Shown: positions 10,663 through 18,734 of the stretch, piece after piece
How positions within the stretch are numbered: the first letter of the stretch is position 1
Layout of the letters: each line of letters opens with the position of its first letter
Source of the DNA: Stenotrophomonas maltophilia
GTDB lineage: Bacteria; Pseudomonadota; Gammaproteobacteria; Xanthomonadales; Xanthomonadaceae
NCBI RefSeq assembly: GCF_001676385.1
Contig: NZ_LYVJ01000001.1
Location: 124,001-188,000 of the forward strand
Direction of reading: 5' to 3'
Length of the DNA: 64,000 nucleotides
Notes under the pieces: model-generated
What the model was told of the DNA's origin: nothing
The model's input: the letters and a program-made list of their open reading frames with translations, nothing else
Database searches by the model: none
Program-made: the position numbers and the translations under genes

Positions 10663-11379
10663 ATGACTGCCCCCCACGCATCCTCCAATTTCGATCAGGC
10701 CGAGCTGGACAAGTTCGCCGCGCTGGCCAACCGCTGGTGGGACGCCGACGGCCCGCAGAAGCCGCTGCATGCGCTGAACCCGGTGCGGCTGAAGTACGTG
10801 GCCGACCGCGTGCCGCTGCGCGGCGCGCGCGTGCTCGACATCGGCTGCGGTGGTGGCCTGTTGAGCGAAGCGCTGGCGCAGGCCGGTGCCGACGTCACTG
10901 CCATCGACCTGGCCCCGGAGCTGGTCAAGGTCGCACGCCTGCACGCGCTGGAAAGCGGGGCCAAGGTCGACTACCGGGTGCAGGCCGCCGAGGACCTTGC
11001 TGCGGAGCAGCCGGGCAGCTTCGACGTGGTCACCTGCATGGAGATGCTCGAGCATGTGCCGGATCCAGGCGCGATCATCGAGGCCTGCAAGCGCCTGCTG
11101 AAGCCGGGCGGTCATCTGTTCCTGTCGACCATCAACCGCACCGCCGCCGCCTTCGCGGTAGCGATCGTCGGTGCCGAGTACGTGGCGCGGCTGCTGCCCA
11201 AGGGCACCCACCACTACCAGGAGTTCATCAAGCCCGCCGAGCTGGCGCGCTGGCTGCGCGAGGCCGGCCTGCAGCTGGTGGACGTGAGTGGCATGGCCTA
11301 CGAGCCGTGGCGCAACCATGCCCGCCTGAGCCACCGTACCGATATCAACTACCTGGCCTACGCGGTCAAGCCGGCATGA
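10663..11379 (+). CDS. ubiG: Ubiquinone biosynthesis O-methyltransferase UbiG
   Basis: SAM-dependent methyltransferase carrying out both O-methylations of the ubiquinone ring. Motif I is [16 protein letters not shown] at about 57-72. Further class I motifs are [15 protein letters not shown] and [34 protein letters not shown] near the N-terminus is a UbiG hallmark. I use the ATG at 10663 because it gives 238 residues, the family length, and follows AAGGA; the longer frame is spurious. Its stop overlaps the next start (ATGA). Confidence 0.96.
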   Translation: MTAPHASSNFDQAELDKFAALANRWWDADGPQKPLHALNPVRLKYVADRVPLRGARVLDIGCGGGLLSEALAQAGADVTAIDLAPELVKVARLHALESGAKVDYRVQAAEDLAAEQPGSFDVVTCMEMLEHVPDPGAIIEACKRLLKPGGHLFLSTINRTAAAFAVAIVGAEYVARLLPKGTHHYQEFIKPAELARWLREAGLQLVDVSGMAYEPWRNHARLSHRTDINYLAYAVKPA

Positions 11380-12071
11380 CCGCCGCCCGCTTCCCGCGAG
11401 CAGTGCTGTTCGATCTGGATGGCACCCTGCTGGACAGCGCGCCGGACTTCGTCGCCACCTGCAATGCGATGCTGGCCGAGCGTGGCCGCGCGCCGGTCGA
11501 TCCGGCGCAGCTGCGCCCGGTGGTCTCCAAGGGGTCGCGTGCAATGGTCGGTGCCGCCTTCCCTGACCTGGATGCCGCTGCGCGCGATGCGTTGATCCCG
11601 GAATTCCTGCGGCGCTACGAAGCGCTGATCGGCCAGCACGCGGTGCTGTTCGATGGCGTGGCCGGCATGCTGGGGGCGCTGGATGAGGCCGGCACGGCAT
11701 GGGGCATCGTCACCAACAAGCCCGAGTACCTGGCGCGCCTGATTCTGCCGCAACATGGCTGGCAGCAGCGCTGCGCGGTCCTCGTGGGCGGCGACAGCCT
11801 GGCCGAGCGCAAGCCGCATCCGTTGCCGTTGCTGCACGCCGCGCAGGCCATCGGCGTCCCTGCCGGAGACTGCGTGTACGTGGGTGACGATGAGCGCGAC
11901 ATCATCGCCGCGCGCGCTGCAGCCATGCCATCGGTGGCGGCATTGTGGGGCTACCGCCTGCACAGCGACGACCCGCTGGCCTGGCAGGCCGACGTGCTGG
12001 TCGAGAACGCCGAACTCCTGCAACTGGCCAGCCTCTGGCCGACCCGGCCGGCGCCCCCGGCCCAGCCGTAA
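11376..12071 (+). CDS. HAD phosphatase, MupP/phosphoglycolate phosphatase type
   Basis: HAD-superfamily hydrolase of 231 residues. Motif I is FDLDGTLLD at about 12-20, motif II is IVTNKP, and motifs III/IV are [10 protein letters not shown] and YVGDDERDI. Such proteins are annotated as Gph, but next to ubiG in pseudomonads the gene is mupP, the N-acetylmuramate-6-phosphate phosphatase of peptidoglycan recycling. The same ubiG neighbourhood here makes MupP plausible; sequence alone does not decide. Translation is coupled to ubiG by a 4-nt overlap. Confidence 0.82.
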   Translation: MTAARFPRAVLFDLDGTLLDSAPDFVATCNAMLAERGRAPVDPAQLRPVVSKGSRAMVGAAFPDLDAAARDALIPEFLRRYEALIGQHAVLFDGVAGMLGALDEAGTAWGIVTNKPEYLARLILPQHGWQQRCAVLVGGDSLAERKPHPLPLLHAAQAIGVPAGDCVYVGDDERDIIAARAAAMPSVAALWGYRLHSDDPLAWQADVLVENAELLQLASLWPTRPAPPAQP

Positions 12072-12082
12072 GGAATACCGTA

Positions 12083-12787
12083 GTGAGCAGTACCGCGCTG
12101 GACAGTTTCCTCGACAAGTGGCGCAGCCGTTGGCCGGAATGGTCGGTGGCCGCCCCGTTCGTGGCCGAATCGCAACGCGAGCTTGCGGTGGCATGGTTTG
12201 CGCTGCTGCAGGAATTCGACGACATGCTCAACACCAGCAGCGATCCGCTGCCGGCCGACGCCAAGCTGGCGTGGTGGGGCGAGGAACTGCGCAGCTGGGC
12301 CGCGCAGCGTTCGCGCCATCCGCTGGGCCGTCTGCTGGAGCCGGTACGGGCACCCTGGGCGCAGCTGGCCGAGGCGCTGCCGGATCTGGTCGAAGCGCGC
12401 ACCGTCGCGCTGGATGCGGCGGGCGCCGAGCGCGCGCTGGCCAATTACGCCGAAGCGGTGGCGGCGGTGGAAGTGGCGCTGTTTGCCGACCAGCCGCGTG
12501 CCGGCGCCGGTCGTGCGGTGCAGCTGCAGACCCTGGCCCAGCGCCTGCAGGATGCCGGCGTGGCCGTTGTACCGCGCAGCCTGCTGGATCAGGATTCCAG
12601 TACCGCCGCGCAGCGCTGGGCACAGCATCTGCTGAAGGGCTGGGGCAGCCGCGTGCCCGGCCCGCGCCCGCGCCGCGTGTGGTCCAGCCTGGCGCGTGCG
12701 CGCGTGGCGGCGCGGGCCGCCGGCAAGCCGATTGAAGCCACGCCAGTGCGCACCCTGCTGCGCGTGTGGTGGGCCGCGCGCGGTTGA
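12083..12787 (+). CDS. Squalene/phytoene synthase-like protein
   Basis: A 234-residue protein starting at GTG 12083 behind TAAGGA, 11 nt after the phosphatase gene. It is helical, and WFALLQEFDDMLNTSSD resembles the first Asp-rich motif of the squalene/phytoene synthase superfamily. It is shorter than true synthases (near 290-300), and I find no clear second DxxxD motif; the C-terminus is basic and Arg-rich. Catalysis is therefore doubtful. Its position behind ubiG and a phosphatase suggests a quinone or envelope-related role at most. Confidence 0.55.
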   Translation: MSSTALDSFLDKWRSRWPEWSVAAPFVAESQRELAVAWFALLQEFDDMLNTSSDPLPADAKLAWWGEELRSWAAQRSRHPLGRLLEPVRAPWAQLAEALPDLVEARTVALDAAGAERALANYAEAVAAVEVALFADQPRAGAGRAVQLQTLAQRLQDAGVAVVPRSLLDQDSSTAAQRWAQHLLKGWGSRVPGPRPRRVWSSLARARVAARAAGKPIEATPVRTLLRVWWAARG

Positions 12788-12798
12788 TCCGGCGCTTC

Positions 12799-12911
12799 GC
12801 CGGGGATGGCCCGGCGCTACCGCGCGCGGATGATTGAATGCCGTCTGTAGGGCCGAGCCCATGCTCGGCGCATCCCTGCGCCACAGAAGCCGAGCGTGGG
12901 CTCGGCTCTAC
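12799..12911. repeat. SMAG/REP cluster: one single and one inverted dimer
   Basis: A hairpin CGCCGGGGATGGCCCGGCG with trailing CTAC lies at 12799-12820. At 12847-12911 two palindromes face each other, GTAGGGCCGAGCCCATGC and GAGCGTGGGCTCGGCTCTAC. They separate the convergent phytoene-synthase-like and M23 peptidase genes and may serve as a bidirectional transcript end. Confidence 0.8.
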
Positions 12912-12945
12912 AACAGCAGCTCACCACTGCACCGGGCGATGGGTG

Positions 12946-13794
12946 TTATTTACGTTCCAGCACCAGCAGCGGGTCGATACGGGTGTCGAACCAGTTCATG
13001 CCCCAGTGCAGGTGCGGGCCGGTGGCACGGCCGGTGGCACCGACGGCGGCGATCACCTGGCCCTGTTCGACGCGATCTCCAACTTTCACGTCGATGCGCG
13101 ACAGGTGCAGGAAATTGGAACTGACCCCGAAGCCGTGGTCGATCAGCAGGGTGCCGCCGGTCAGGTACAGGTCCGGGCCGGCGAAGGTGACGATACCGGC
13201 CGCCGGTGCCTTCACCGGGGTCCCGGTCGGCACCGCGATGTCCATGCCGGAATGACCGGCGCCGGGTTGGCCGTTGTACACGCGCGCATTGCCGAAGCGA
13301 CCGCTGATGCGGCCCTGCACCGGCCAGATGAAGGTCTGGGTGAAGTCGGTGCGGTCGTCATCGCGGGCACGCGCGGCGGTCACCTGCGCTTGTTCGCGCT
13401 TGATCCGCTCGGCAATCGCGGGCGGCGGATTGACGGTCTTCGGTGGCACGCCGTTGACCCGTTCGGTCGGCCAGTCGCGCGGCGTCACCGCGATGGTCGC
13501 GGTCTCGCTGCCGCCATCGGGACGTTGCACCTGCACGCGCAAGGGGCCCTTCTCGTCGCGACCGATGCCGAACACCACGCTGCCATAGCCGCTCACCCGC
13601 AACTGGCGTCCGGCGTACTGCACGCGGCTGCCGGCGGGTACCTTGCCGATCACCATCGCGCCCTGCGAGGCACTGGCCGGAAACACCACGCGGCTGTCGA
13701 TCAGGCTGCCGATGCCATCCTGCGCCCGCGCCGGCGTTGTGGAAAACAGGGGCGCCGCCAGCAGCAGCGCGCCGATCATCAGTGCCGAACGCAT
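12946..13794 (-). CDS. M23-family metallopeptidase, exported
   Basis: Predicted periplasmic LytM-type zinc peptidase or its regulator, 282 residues. A signal peptide covers about residues 1-24 (LMIGALLLAAPLF, cut after ARA). The LytM domain occupies the C-terminal ~130 residues, with GAGHSGMDIAVPTGTPVKAP and the second His pair in GPHLHWGMNWF, so the zinc ligands look intact. The first half is a beta-rich region unlike known domains to me. Start ATG 13794 overlaps the pyrC stop by 1 nt, so it is last in yidD-pyrC-M23. It probably acts on peptidoglycan cross-links. Confidence 0.88.
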   Translation of the reverse strand: MRSALMIGALLLAAPLFSTTPARAQDGIGSLIDSRVVFPASASQGAMVIGKVPAGSRVQYAGRQLRVSGYGSVVFGIGRDEKGPLRVQVQRPDGGSETATIAVTPRDWPTERVNGVPPKTVNPPPAIAERIKREQAQVTAARARDDDRTDFTQTFIWPVQGRISGRFGNARVYNGQPGAGHSGMDIAVPTGTPVKAPAAGIVTFAGPDLYLTGGTLLIDHGFGVSSNFLHLSRIDVKVGDRVEQGQVIAAVGATGRATGPHLHWGMNWFDTRIDPLLVLERK

Positions 13795-15140
13795 CAGCGG
13801 TCGTAGGTCATGCGCTGGCCGGCGGGCTGGCCCACCAGCTTGCTGCCGTCCCACACCAACTGGCCGTTGACCCAGGTGGAGGCAATGCGCGAACGGAAGG
13901 TAGTGCCTTCGAACGGCGACCAGCCGCACTTGGACAACACGTCCTCGCGCTTGACGGTGAACGGTACGTCTTCGACCAGTACCAGGTCGGCGAAGTAGCC
14001 TTCGCGCAGGAAGCCGCGCTCCTCGACGTCGAACAGCTGGGCCGGAGCATGCGCGAACTTCTGTACCACCTGCTCGCGGGTCAGCTTGCCTTCGTGCACG
14101 CGCTCCAGCGCCGCGACCAGCGCGTACTGCACCAGCGGCAGGCCCGACGGTGCCTGCGCGTAAGGCTTCTGCTTCTCGTCCCAGGTATGCGGTGCGTGGT
14201 CGGTGGCCAGCACGTCCAGCACGTCGTCGGCCAGCGCGGCGGTGATCGCCTCGCGGTCGGACACTTCCTTGATCGCCGGGTTGCACTTGATCAGGTTGCC
14301 CTTGGTCGCATAGTCCGGCCGCGCGAAGTGCAGGAAGTGCACGCAGGTTTCGGCGGTGATCTGCTTGCGGCTGCCGTCGGCGCGGATCAGGGGCCCCTTC
14401 TCGAAGAGCGCCAGCTCATCGGCGGTGGAGATGTGCAGCACGTGCAGCCGGGTGCCGTGCTTGCGTGCCAACGACATCGCAAGCCGGGTCGACTTGATGC
14501 AGGCCTCGCGCGAGCGGATGTCCGGGTGCATGTCCGGAGTCAGTGCATCGCCGTACTTTTCCTGGAAGGCCTTGAGGTTGGCATCGATCATCGGCGTGTC
14601 TTCGCAATGCGTGATGATCGGGGTCGGGCACTCGCGGAAGATCGCATCCAGCGTTTCCGGGTTGTCGACCAGCATGTTGCCGGTGGAGGCGCCCATGAAC
14701 ACCTTCACGCCCGGTGCCTTCTTCGGGTCCAGGGCGCGGATCGCGTCGAGATTGTCATTGCTGGCGCCATGGTAGAAGCCGTAGTTGGCCCAGGCGCGGC
14801 CGCGTGCCAGCTCATACTTGGCTTCGAGGATGGTCGAATCCAGGGTCGGTGGGTTGGTGTTGGGCATGTCCATGAAGCTGGTCAGGCCACCGGCCACGGC
14901 CGCGGCCGATTCGCTGGCGATATCGCCCTTGTGGGTCAGGCCCGGCTCGCGGAAGTGCACCTGGTCATCGATCATGCCGGGCAGCAGCCAGCGCCCGGCC
15001 GCGTCCACCACCTGTTCGCCGTCGCGCGGCGCCAGCCCGCTGCCGATCTGTGCGATGCGGCCGTTCTCGATGCGCAGGTCGCCTTCGAAGGTGCGGCCTT
15101 CGTTGACCATGCGCGCGTTGGTGATGAGGGAGGAGGACAT
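13794..15140 (-). CDS. pyrC: Dihydroorotase, Bacteroidetes-like type
   Basis: Zinc amidohydrolase closing carbamoyl-aspartate to dihydroorotate in pyrimidine synthesis; 448 residues. Recognisable parts are IDDQVHFREPGLTHKGD, MPNTNPPTLD, GVKVFMGASTGNM (likely carboxylated Lys), THCEDTPM, LHVLHISTADE and VLATDHAPHTWDEK. The first metal motif reads DQVH rather than the usual HxH, as in dihydroorotases of Bacteroidetes, so this is a distinct subgroup and not the E. coli PyrC type. Start ATG 15140 has GGAGG upstream (AGGGAGGAGGAC on the plus strand reads differently, so this site is weak). It begins 1 nt after the yidD stop. Confidence 0.92.
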   Translation of the reverse strand: MSSSLITNARMVNEGRTFEGDLRIENGRIAQIGSGLAPRDGEQVVDAAGRWLLPGMIDDQVHFREPGLTHKGDIASESAAAVAGGLTSFMDMPNTNPPTLDSTILEAKYELARGRAWANYGFYHGASNDNLDAIRALDPKKAPGVKVFMGASTGNMLVDNPETLDAIFRECPTPIITHCEDTPMIDANLKAFQEKYGDALTPDMHPDIRSREACIKSTRLAMSLARKHGTRLHVLHISTADELALFEKGPLIRADGSRKQITAETCVHFLHFARPDYATKGNLIKCNPAIKEVSDREAITAALADDVLDVLATDHAPHTWDEKQKPYAQAPSGLPLVQYALVAALERVHEGKLTREQVVQKFAHAPAQLFDVEERGFLREGYFADLVLVEDVPFTVKREDVLSKCGWSPFEGTTFRSRIASTWVNGQLVWDGSKLVGQPAGQRMTYDR

Positions 15141-15141
15141 G

Positions 15142-15396
15142 TCAGTGTTTTCCTGTGCAACGGCAAGAGGGGGCGTCGGTGGATCCGGGTACCGGATCGA
15201 AGCCACCGGGATGGAACGGATGGCAGCGGCCCAGCCGGCGGGCGGCCAACCAGCTGCCGCGCAGTGGACCGTGCCGCGAAATGGCGTCCATCGCGTATTC
15301 AGAACAGCTCGGCACGAAACGGCAGCGTGGCCCCAGCAGGGGGCTGATGAAGCGCTTGTAGAAGCGCAGCAGGGCAATGAGCAGGCGCGAGATCAC
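15142..15396 (-). CDS. yidD: Membrane protein insertion efficiency factor YidD
   Basis: Small membrane-associated protein (84 residues, GTG start) that assists YidC/Sec-dependent insertion of membrane proteins. The family signature [15 protein letters not shown] with its three conserved cysteines is intact, followed by [17 protein letters not shown]. The N-terminus is an amphipathic helix, [16 protein letters not shown]. In most proteobacteria yidD sits between rnpA and yidC near the origin. Here it is the first gene ahead of pyrC, with 1 nt between stop and start. Confidence 0.94.
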   Translation of the reverse strand: MISRLLIALLRFYKRFISPLLGPRCRFVPSCSEYAMDAISRHGPLRGSWLAARRLGRCHPFHPGGFDPVPGSTDAPSCRCTGKH

Positions 15397-15595
15397 CCAG
15401 TCATCTTATGCCAGTTGGCATGAAGCCCGCATTTGTGCAGGATGGGGCGTTGGTCGCATGTCGCCGATGGCCTGCGACCGGTACCAGTGCCTTCGGGCGC
15501 TGGCCAGGTTCCGTACCGCGCAAGGCGGTCCGTGTTCGTCGGACTGCCCCTTGGGCGCCCTGGCTCCAGGACTGAATGGAGCGGGGCCGCCGAGG

Positions 15596-15624
15596 TTGCT
15601 GCTGCGGGTCGGGTAGGCTATAAA
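15596..15624 (+). promoter_or_regulatory. Candidate sigma-70 promoter for the dksA-like gene
   Basis: TTGCTG at 15596-15601 and TATAAA at 15619-15624 are separated by 17 nt. The GTG start lies about 45 nt downstream, preceded by AAGGAAGAG. No other gene could use it. Confidence 0.6.
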
Positions 15625-15668
15625 GGCCCGCTTTCCCGGGCCCCGGGAAATCCAAGGAAGAGCGTTTC

Positions 15669-16898
15669 GTGGCTGCTAAAAAAACTGCAAAGAAGGCCGC
15701 AACGGCCGCCAAGAAAACCGCCAAGCCTGTTGTGAAGAAGTTGGCGGCAAAGCCCGTTGCCAAGAAGCCGGCCAGCAAGCCGGCGAGCAAGGCAGCGTCC
15801 TCGCAACCGGCGGCCAGGAAGGCCACCGCAAAGAAAGCGCCGGCCAAGGCAACCAGGCCGGCGGCGAAGAAGGCCGCCGCGCCCGCCAAGGCCAAGCCTG
15901 CTGCTGCCGGCAAGAAGGCGCCGGCGGTGAAGAAGGCGGCCAGCAAGGCTGCGCCGGTGAAGAAGGCCCCGGTCAAGCCGGCAGCGAAGAAGGCAGCCGC
16001 CAAGCCGGCGCCGAAGGCCGTGGTGAAGAAGGCTGCTGCCAAGCCCGTCGCCAAGCCCGCAGCGAAGAAGGCCGCCACGCCAAAACCGGCAGCCAAGCCT
16101 GCCGCTGTAAAGAAAGTCACCAAGAATGTAGCCACGCCGGCCGTAAAACCGGCCCCGGCTCCCGTTGTGAAGTCCGCACCGAAGCCGGCTGCCAAGCCGG
16201 CTCCGGCCAAGCCTGTCCCGGCCAAGACCGCGGCAGTGGCAGCAGCCCAACCGGTTTCCAAGCCGGCCCCGGCCGCTGCTCCAGCTGCATCGACCGCCCC
16301 GCAATCCAAGAATCCCGTGCCCGTTTCGAAATCGCCTGCCAAGACCGCCGTGAAATCCGATTCCGCCCCGAAGACCGTGCCGCGCCCTGTTGGCAAGGTT
16401 GCCGTGGCCGTGGCCGCCCGCTCGGCGGCGCCGGCCCCGCGCAGCAAGTACAAGGTGGTCGAGTACAAGACCGACGAGGCGACCGGTCGCCCGATCCTGC
16501 CGGCCGGCTACAAGCCGTCCCCGGAAGAGGAATACATGAGCCCGCTGCAGCAGGAATACTTCCGCCAGCGCCTGCAGAACTGGCGCGCGGACCTGGTGGA
16601 AGAGTCCAAGCAGACCATCGAGAACCTGCGTGAGGAAGTGCGTGACATCGGCGACGAAGCCGAGCGCGCGACGCGCGAGACCGAGAACTCGCTGGAACTG
16701 CGCACCCGCGACCGCTACCGCAAGCTGATCGGCAAGATCGATAGCACCCTCAAGCGCCTGGAAGCCGGCGATTACGGCTACTGCGTGGATACCGGTGAAG
16801 AGATCGGCCTGGAGCGCCTTGAGGCGCGCCTGACCGCCGAGCGCACCATCGATGCCCAGGAGCGTTGGGAGCACCTGCAGAAGCAGCAGGGCGACTGA
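15669..16898 (+). CDS. DksA-family protein with long histone-H1-like N-terminal tail
   Basis: A 409-residue protein in two unequal parts. Residues 1 to about 260 are almost only Lys, Ala, Pro and Val in AAKKPAAK-like repeats, resembling histone H1 or AlgP-type bacterial proteins. Residues ~270-409 are DksA-like: a coiled coil (YFRQRLQNWRADLVEESK to ELRTRDRYRKLIGKID) and a C-terminal globular segment. The zinc finger is degenerate: the four Cys positions read C (YCVDT), T, T and A (TIDAQE), as in zinc-independent DksA2 relatives. The coiled-coil tip has DEAERA where E. coli has DPVDRA. It probably binds RNA polymerase via the C-terminal part and DNA or RNA via the tail. The start is GTG with AAGGAAGAG upstream. 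Confidence 0.85.
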   Translation: MAAKKTAKKAATAAKKTAKPVVKKLAAKPVAKKPASKPASKAASSQPAARKATAKKAPAKATRPAAKKAAAPAKAKPAAAGKKAPAVKKAASKAAPVKKAPVKPAAKKAAAKPAPKAVVKKAAAKPVAKPAAKKAATPKPAAKPAAVKKVTKNVATPAVKPAPAPVVKSAPKPAAKPAPAKPVPAKTAAVAAAQPVSKPAPAAAPAASTAPQSKNPVPVSKSPAKTAVKSDSAPKTVPRPVGKVAVAVAARSAAPAPRSKYKVVEYKTDEATGRPILPAGYKPSPEEEYMSPLQQEYFRQRLQNWRADLVEESKQTIENLREEVRDIGDEAERATRETENSLELRTRDRYRKLIGKIDSTLKRLEAGDYGYCVDTGEEIGLERLEARLTAERTIDAQERWEHLQKQQGD

Positions 16899-16923
16899 TT
16901 CCAGTTCGTTGTCTGGTCATGCG

Positions 16924-16950
16924 AAAAACCCGGCCTCGGCCGGGTTTTTT
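16924..16950 (+). terminator. Rho-independent terminator of the dksA-like gene
   Basis: AAAAACCCGGC and GCCGGGTTTTT form a strong stem around CTCG, ending in six T. It lies 26 nt after the stop codon. Confidence 0.9.
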
Positions 16951-16999
16951 GTTGGGTTCGAGTTGGCTGTGTAGAGCAGCGCCTTCCGGGTATCGGGTG

Positions 17000-17105
17000 G
17001 AGCCTGCGGGTGGGTCCGGGCAGGACACGCTGCAAGTACATCCCTGTAAGCTCGGCCGCGGCATCCATGCCGCGGACGGTCCTGCCCGGACCCATCCGCA
17101 GGCTC
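17000..17105. repeat. Nested inverted repeat with 27-bp arms
   Basis: The arm at 17000-17026 (GAGCCTGCGGGTGGGTCCGG then GCAGGAC) is the complement of 17079-17105 with one mismatch. Between the arms is a second palindrome, CCGCGGCATCCATGCCGCGG, at 17056-17075. The structure could form a large cruciform or RNA hairpin. It lies in the 588-nt gene-free stretch between the dksA-like gene and the MFS gene. No transposase or gene is associated. Confidence 0.75.
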
Positions 17106-17133
17106 TCGACGGTTTCCTGCGTGCGCGGCCGAT

Positions 17134-17158
17134 GTAGAGCCGAGCCCACGCTCGGCTC
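17134..17158 (+). repeat. SMAG/REP palindrome
   Basis: GTAGAGCCGAGCCCACGCTC followed by GGCTC: the GTAG head and GAGCC...GGCTC stem match the units at 12847, 47386 and 48998. Together with the unit at 17460 it flanks repeat copy C. Confidence 0.8.
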
Positions 17159-17200
17159 AGGCCGACAGGAGCGGTCATGCGTGCGCTCGCGGCTGTTGAG

Positions 17201-17405
17201 TCCGCCTTGTAGCGAGCCGAGCACCGCAGGGGAATCAGGGGCGAAGAGGCGCCGCTGTTTGAGCGCAGCGAGTTCGGCGCCGTCCCCTGATTCACCGAGG
17301 AGCACAGGGCACCGGCGCGCAGCGCCGGCTCGCGGATGGCGGAGCGTTTCTTTGGTTACTTTCTTTTCGCGAAAGAAAGTGACACCCCGCCGCGGTCGCG
17401 GAAAA
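17201..17405 (+). repeat. Dispersed ~0.2 kb repeat, copy C
   Basis: Same family as 711-914 and 2129-2405. Landmarks are TCCGCCTTGTAGCGAGCCGA, a GAATCAGGGG/CCCCTGATTC pair, GTTTCTTTGGTTACTTTC, the palindrome TTTCTTTTCGCGAAAGAAAG and CCGCGGTCGCGG. This copy stands alone with no transposase, showing that the repeat is independent of the IS110 element. It carries no gene. Confidence 0.85.
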
Positions 17406-17410
17406 GGGCC

Positions 17411-17482
17411 GCCGGGCATGGCCCGGCGCTATCGGCGCGTGGGCGCGCGCAAATGCGCGGCCGAGCATGGGCTCGGCTCTAC
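17411..17482. repeat. Two SMAG/REP-type palindromes before the MFS gene end
   Basis: GCCGGGCATGGCCCGGCGCTA at 17411-17432 and GCCGAGCATGGGCTCGGCTC with trailing TAC at 17460-17482. The latter lies 5 nt from the stop codon of the minus-strand MFS gene and could shape its mRNA end. Confidence 0.7.
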
Positions 17483-17486
17483 AGGA

Positions 17487-18734
17487 TCACTGCAGATCAC
17501 GCAGATTCAACTTCCGCAGGGTCGGGTTCTTCCACGCGGTAATTCCGGCCACGCTCAGCACCGCGAACCCACCCAGTACCACCGCGGGCACCAGGCCCAG
17601 CAGCTTCGCCATGGTGCCGGCATAGAAGGCGCCCAGTTCGTTGGATGAGCTGATGAAGATGCCGTTGATCGACGACACCCGTCCACGCATTTCTTCCGGC
17701 GTGGCCAGCTGCAGGATGGTCGAGCGGATCACCACCGAGACACCGTCGAAGGCCCCGTAGAACAGCAGGATCAGCGCCGACAGCCAGAAGTGCTGTGACA
17801 GCCCGAAGCTGATCACGCACAGGCCGAAGCCGGCTACTGCGAACAGCAGCACGCGGCCCGCATTGCGATGCAGCGGGTGGCGGGCCAGCCAAAGCCCCAC
17901 GCACACCGAGCCCAGCGCTGGCATTGCGCGCAGGATGCCCAGGCCCTCCGGGCCATGGTGCAGGATCTCATGCAGGAACGCCGGCAGCATCGCCACCACG
18001 CCGCCCAGCAGCACCGAGAACATGTCCAGTGCCATCGCGCCGACCATGATCCGGTTGCCGACCACGAAGCGGGCGCCCTCAGCAATGCTCTTGAAGATCG
18101 GCGCGGCCGGGCCGGCATGCACCGGTTCTTCCACCTTCAGCGTGGCCAGGCAGGCCATCGCCACCAGCGCAAAGGCCGTTGCCACCGCATAGGACAGGCC
18201 TTTGCCGCCAAAGCCGACCAGCACGCCCCCCAATGCGGGCCCGGCGACCATGCCGGCCTGGAACACCACGGCACCAAGGCCAGCGCCCCGGGCGTACTGG
18301 TCACGGGCCAGCACGCGGGCGAACAGCGCGTTGTAGATCGGCGACAGGAAGGCGCGGACCATGCCGGTCAGCGCGATGGCGGCATAGATCGGCCACACAC
18401 CGTCAAACGGCAGCCAACCTTGGGCGACCCCGGTCAGCACCAGTGCGGTGGCGACCAGCCCGGCACAGGCGAACATGCCCAGCCGGCGCCGCGGCAGGTG
18501 GTCTACCAGGTAGCCGGCGAACGGGGCCACGCAGAAGAACGGCAGTACCTCGGCCAGGCCGACCAGGCCCAGCGAAAACGGATTGCGGGTGACTTCGTAG
18601 ATGTGCCAGCCGACGGTGACCGCGACCACCTGGTAGGACAGCATCGCGAAGATGCGGTACGCCAGCAGCCTGGCGAAACCGGGCCGGGACAGCAGGCCCA
18701 GCGCGCTGTCTTCGGCTGTGGCGGGTTCGCTCAC
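17487..18734 (-). CDS. MFS transporter, EntS-like
   Basis: Inner-membrane major facilitator protein of 415 residues with about 12 hydrophobic segments. The loop after the second helix has VDHLPRRRLG, the usual basic MFS loop. The ending RSTILQLATPEEMRGRVSSI is typical of the EntS/MFS_3 group (enterobactin exporter-like and drug-efflux-like proteins). The substrate is unknown. Its start overlaps the stop of sufE by 4 nt, so the two are co-transcribed although unrelated in function. Confidence 0.82.
   Translation of the reverse strand: MSEPATAEDSALGLLSRPGFARLLAYRIFAMLSYQVVAVTVGWHIYEVTRNPFSLGLVGLAEVLPFFCVAPFAGYLVDHLPRRRLGMFACAGLVATALVLTGVAQGWLPFDGVWPIYAAIALTGMVRAFLSPIYNALFARVLARDQYARGAGLGAVVFQAGMVAGPALGGVLVGFGGKGLSYAVATAFALVAMACLATLKVEEPVHAGPAAPIFKSIAEGARFVVGNRIMVGAMALDMFSVLLGGVVAMLPAFLHEILHHGPEGLGILRAMPALGSVCVGLWLARHPLHRNAGRVLLFAVAGFGLCVISFGLSQHFWLSALILLFYGAFDGVSVVIRSTILQLATPEEMRGRVSSINGIFISSSNELGAFYAGTMAKLLGLVPAVVLGGFAVLSVAGITAWKNPTLRKLNLRDLQ

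Noticed and set aside
15401..16874. Two long minus-strand frames rich in Ala, Gly, Arg and Leu opposite the dksA-like gene
   Set aside because: They mirror the Lys/Ala-repeat codons of the real plus-strand gene. They have no family match or ribosome site, and the plus frame carries the DksA domain and promoter.
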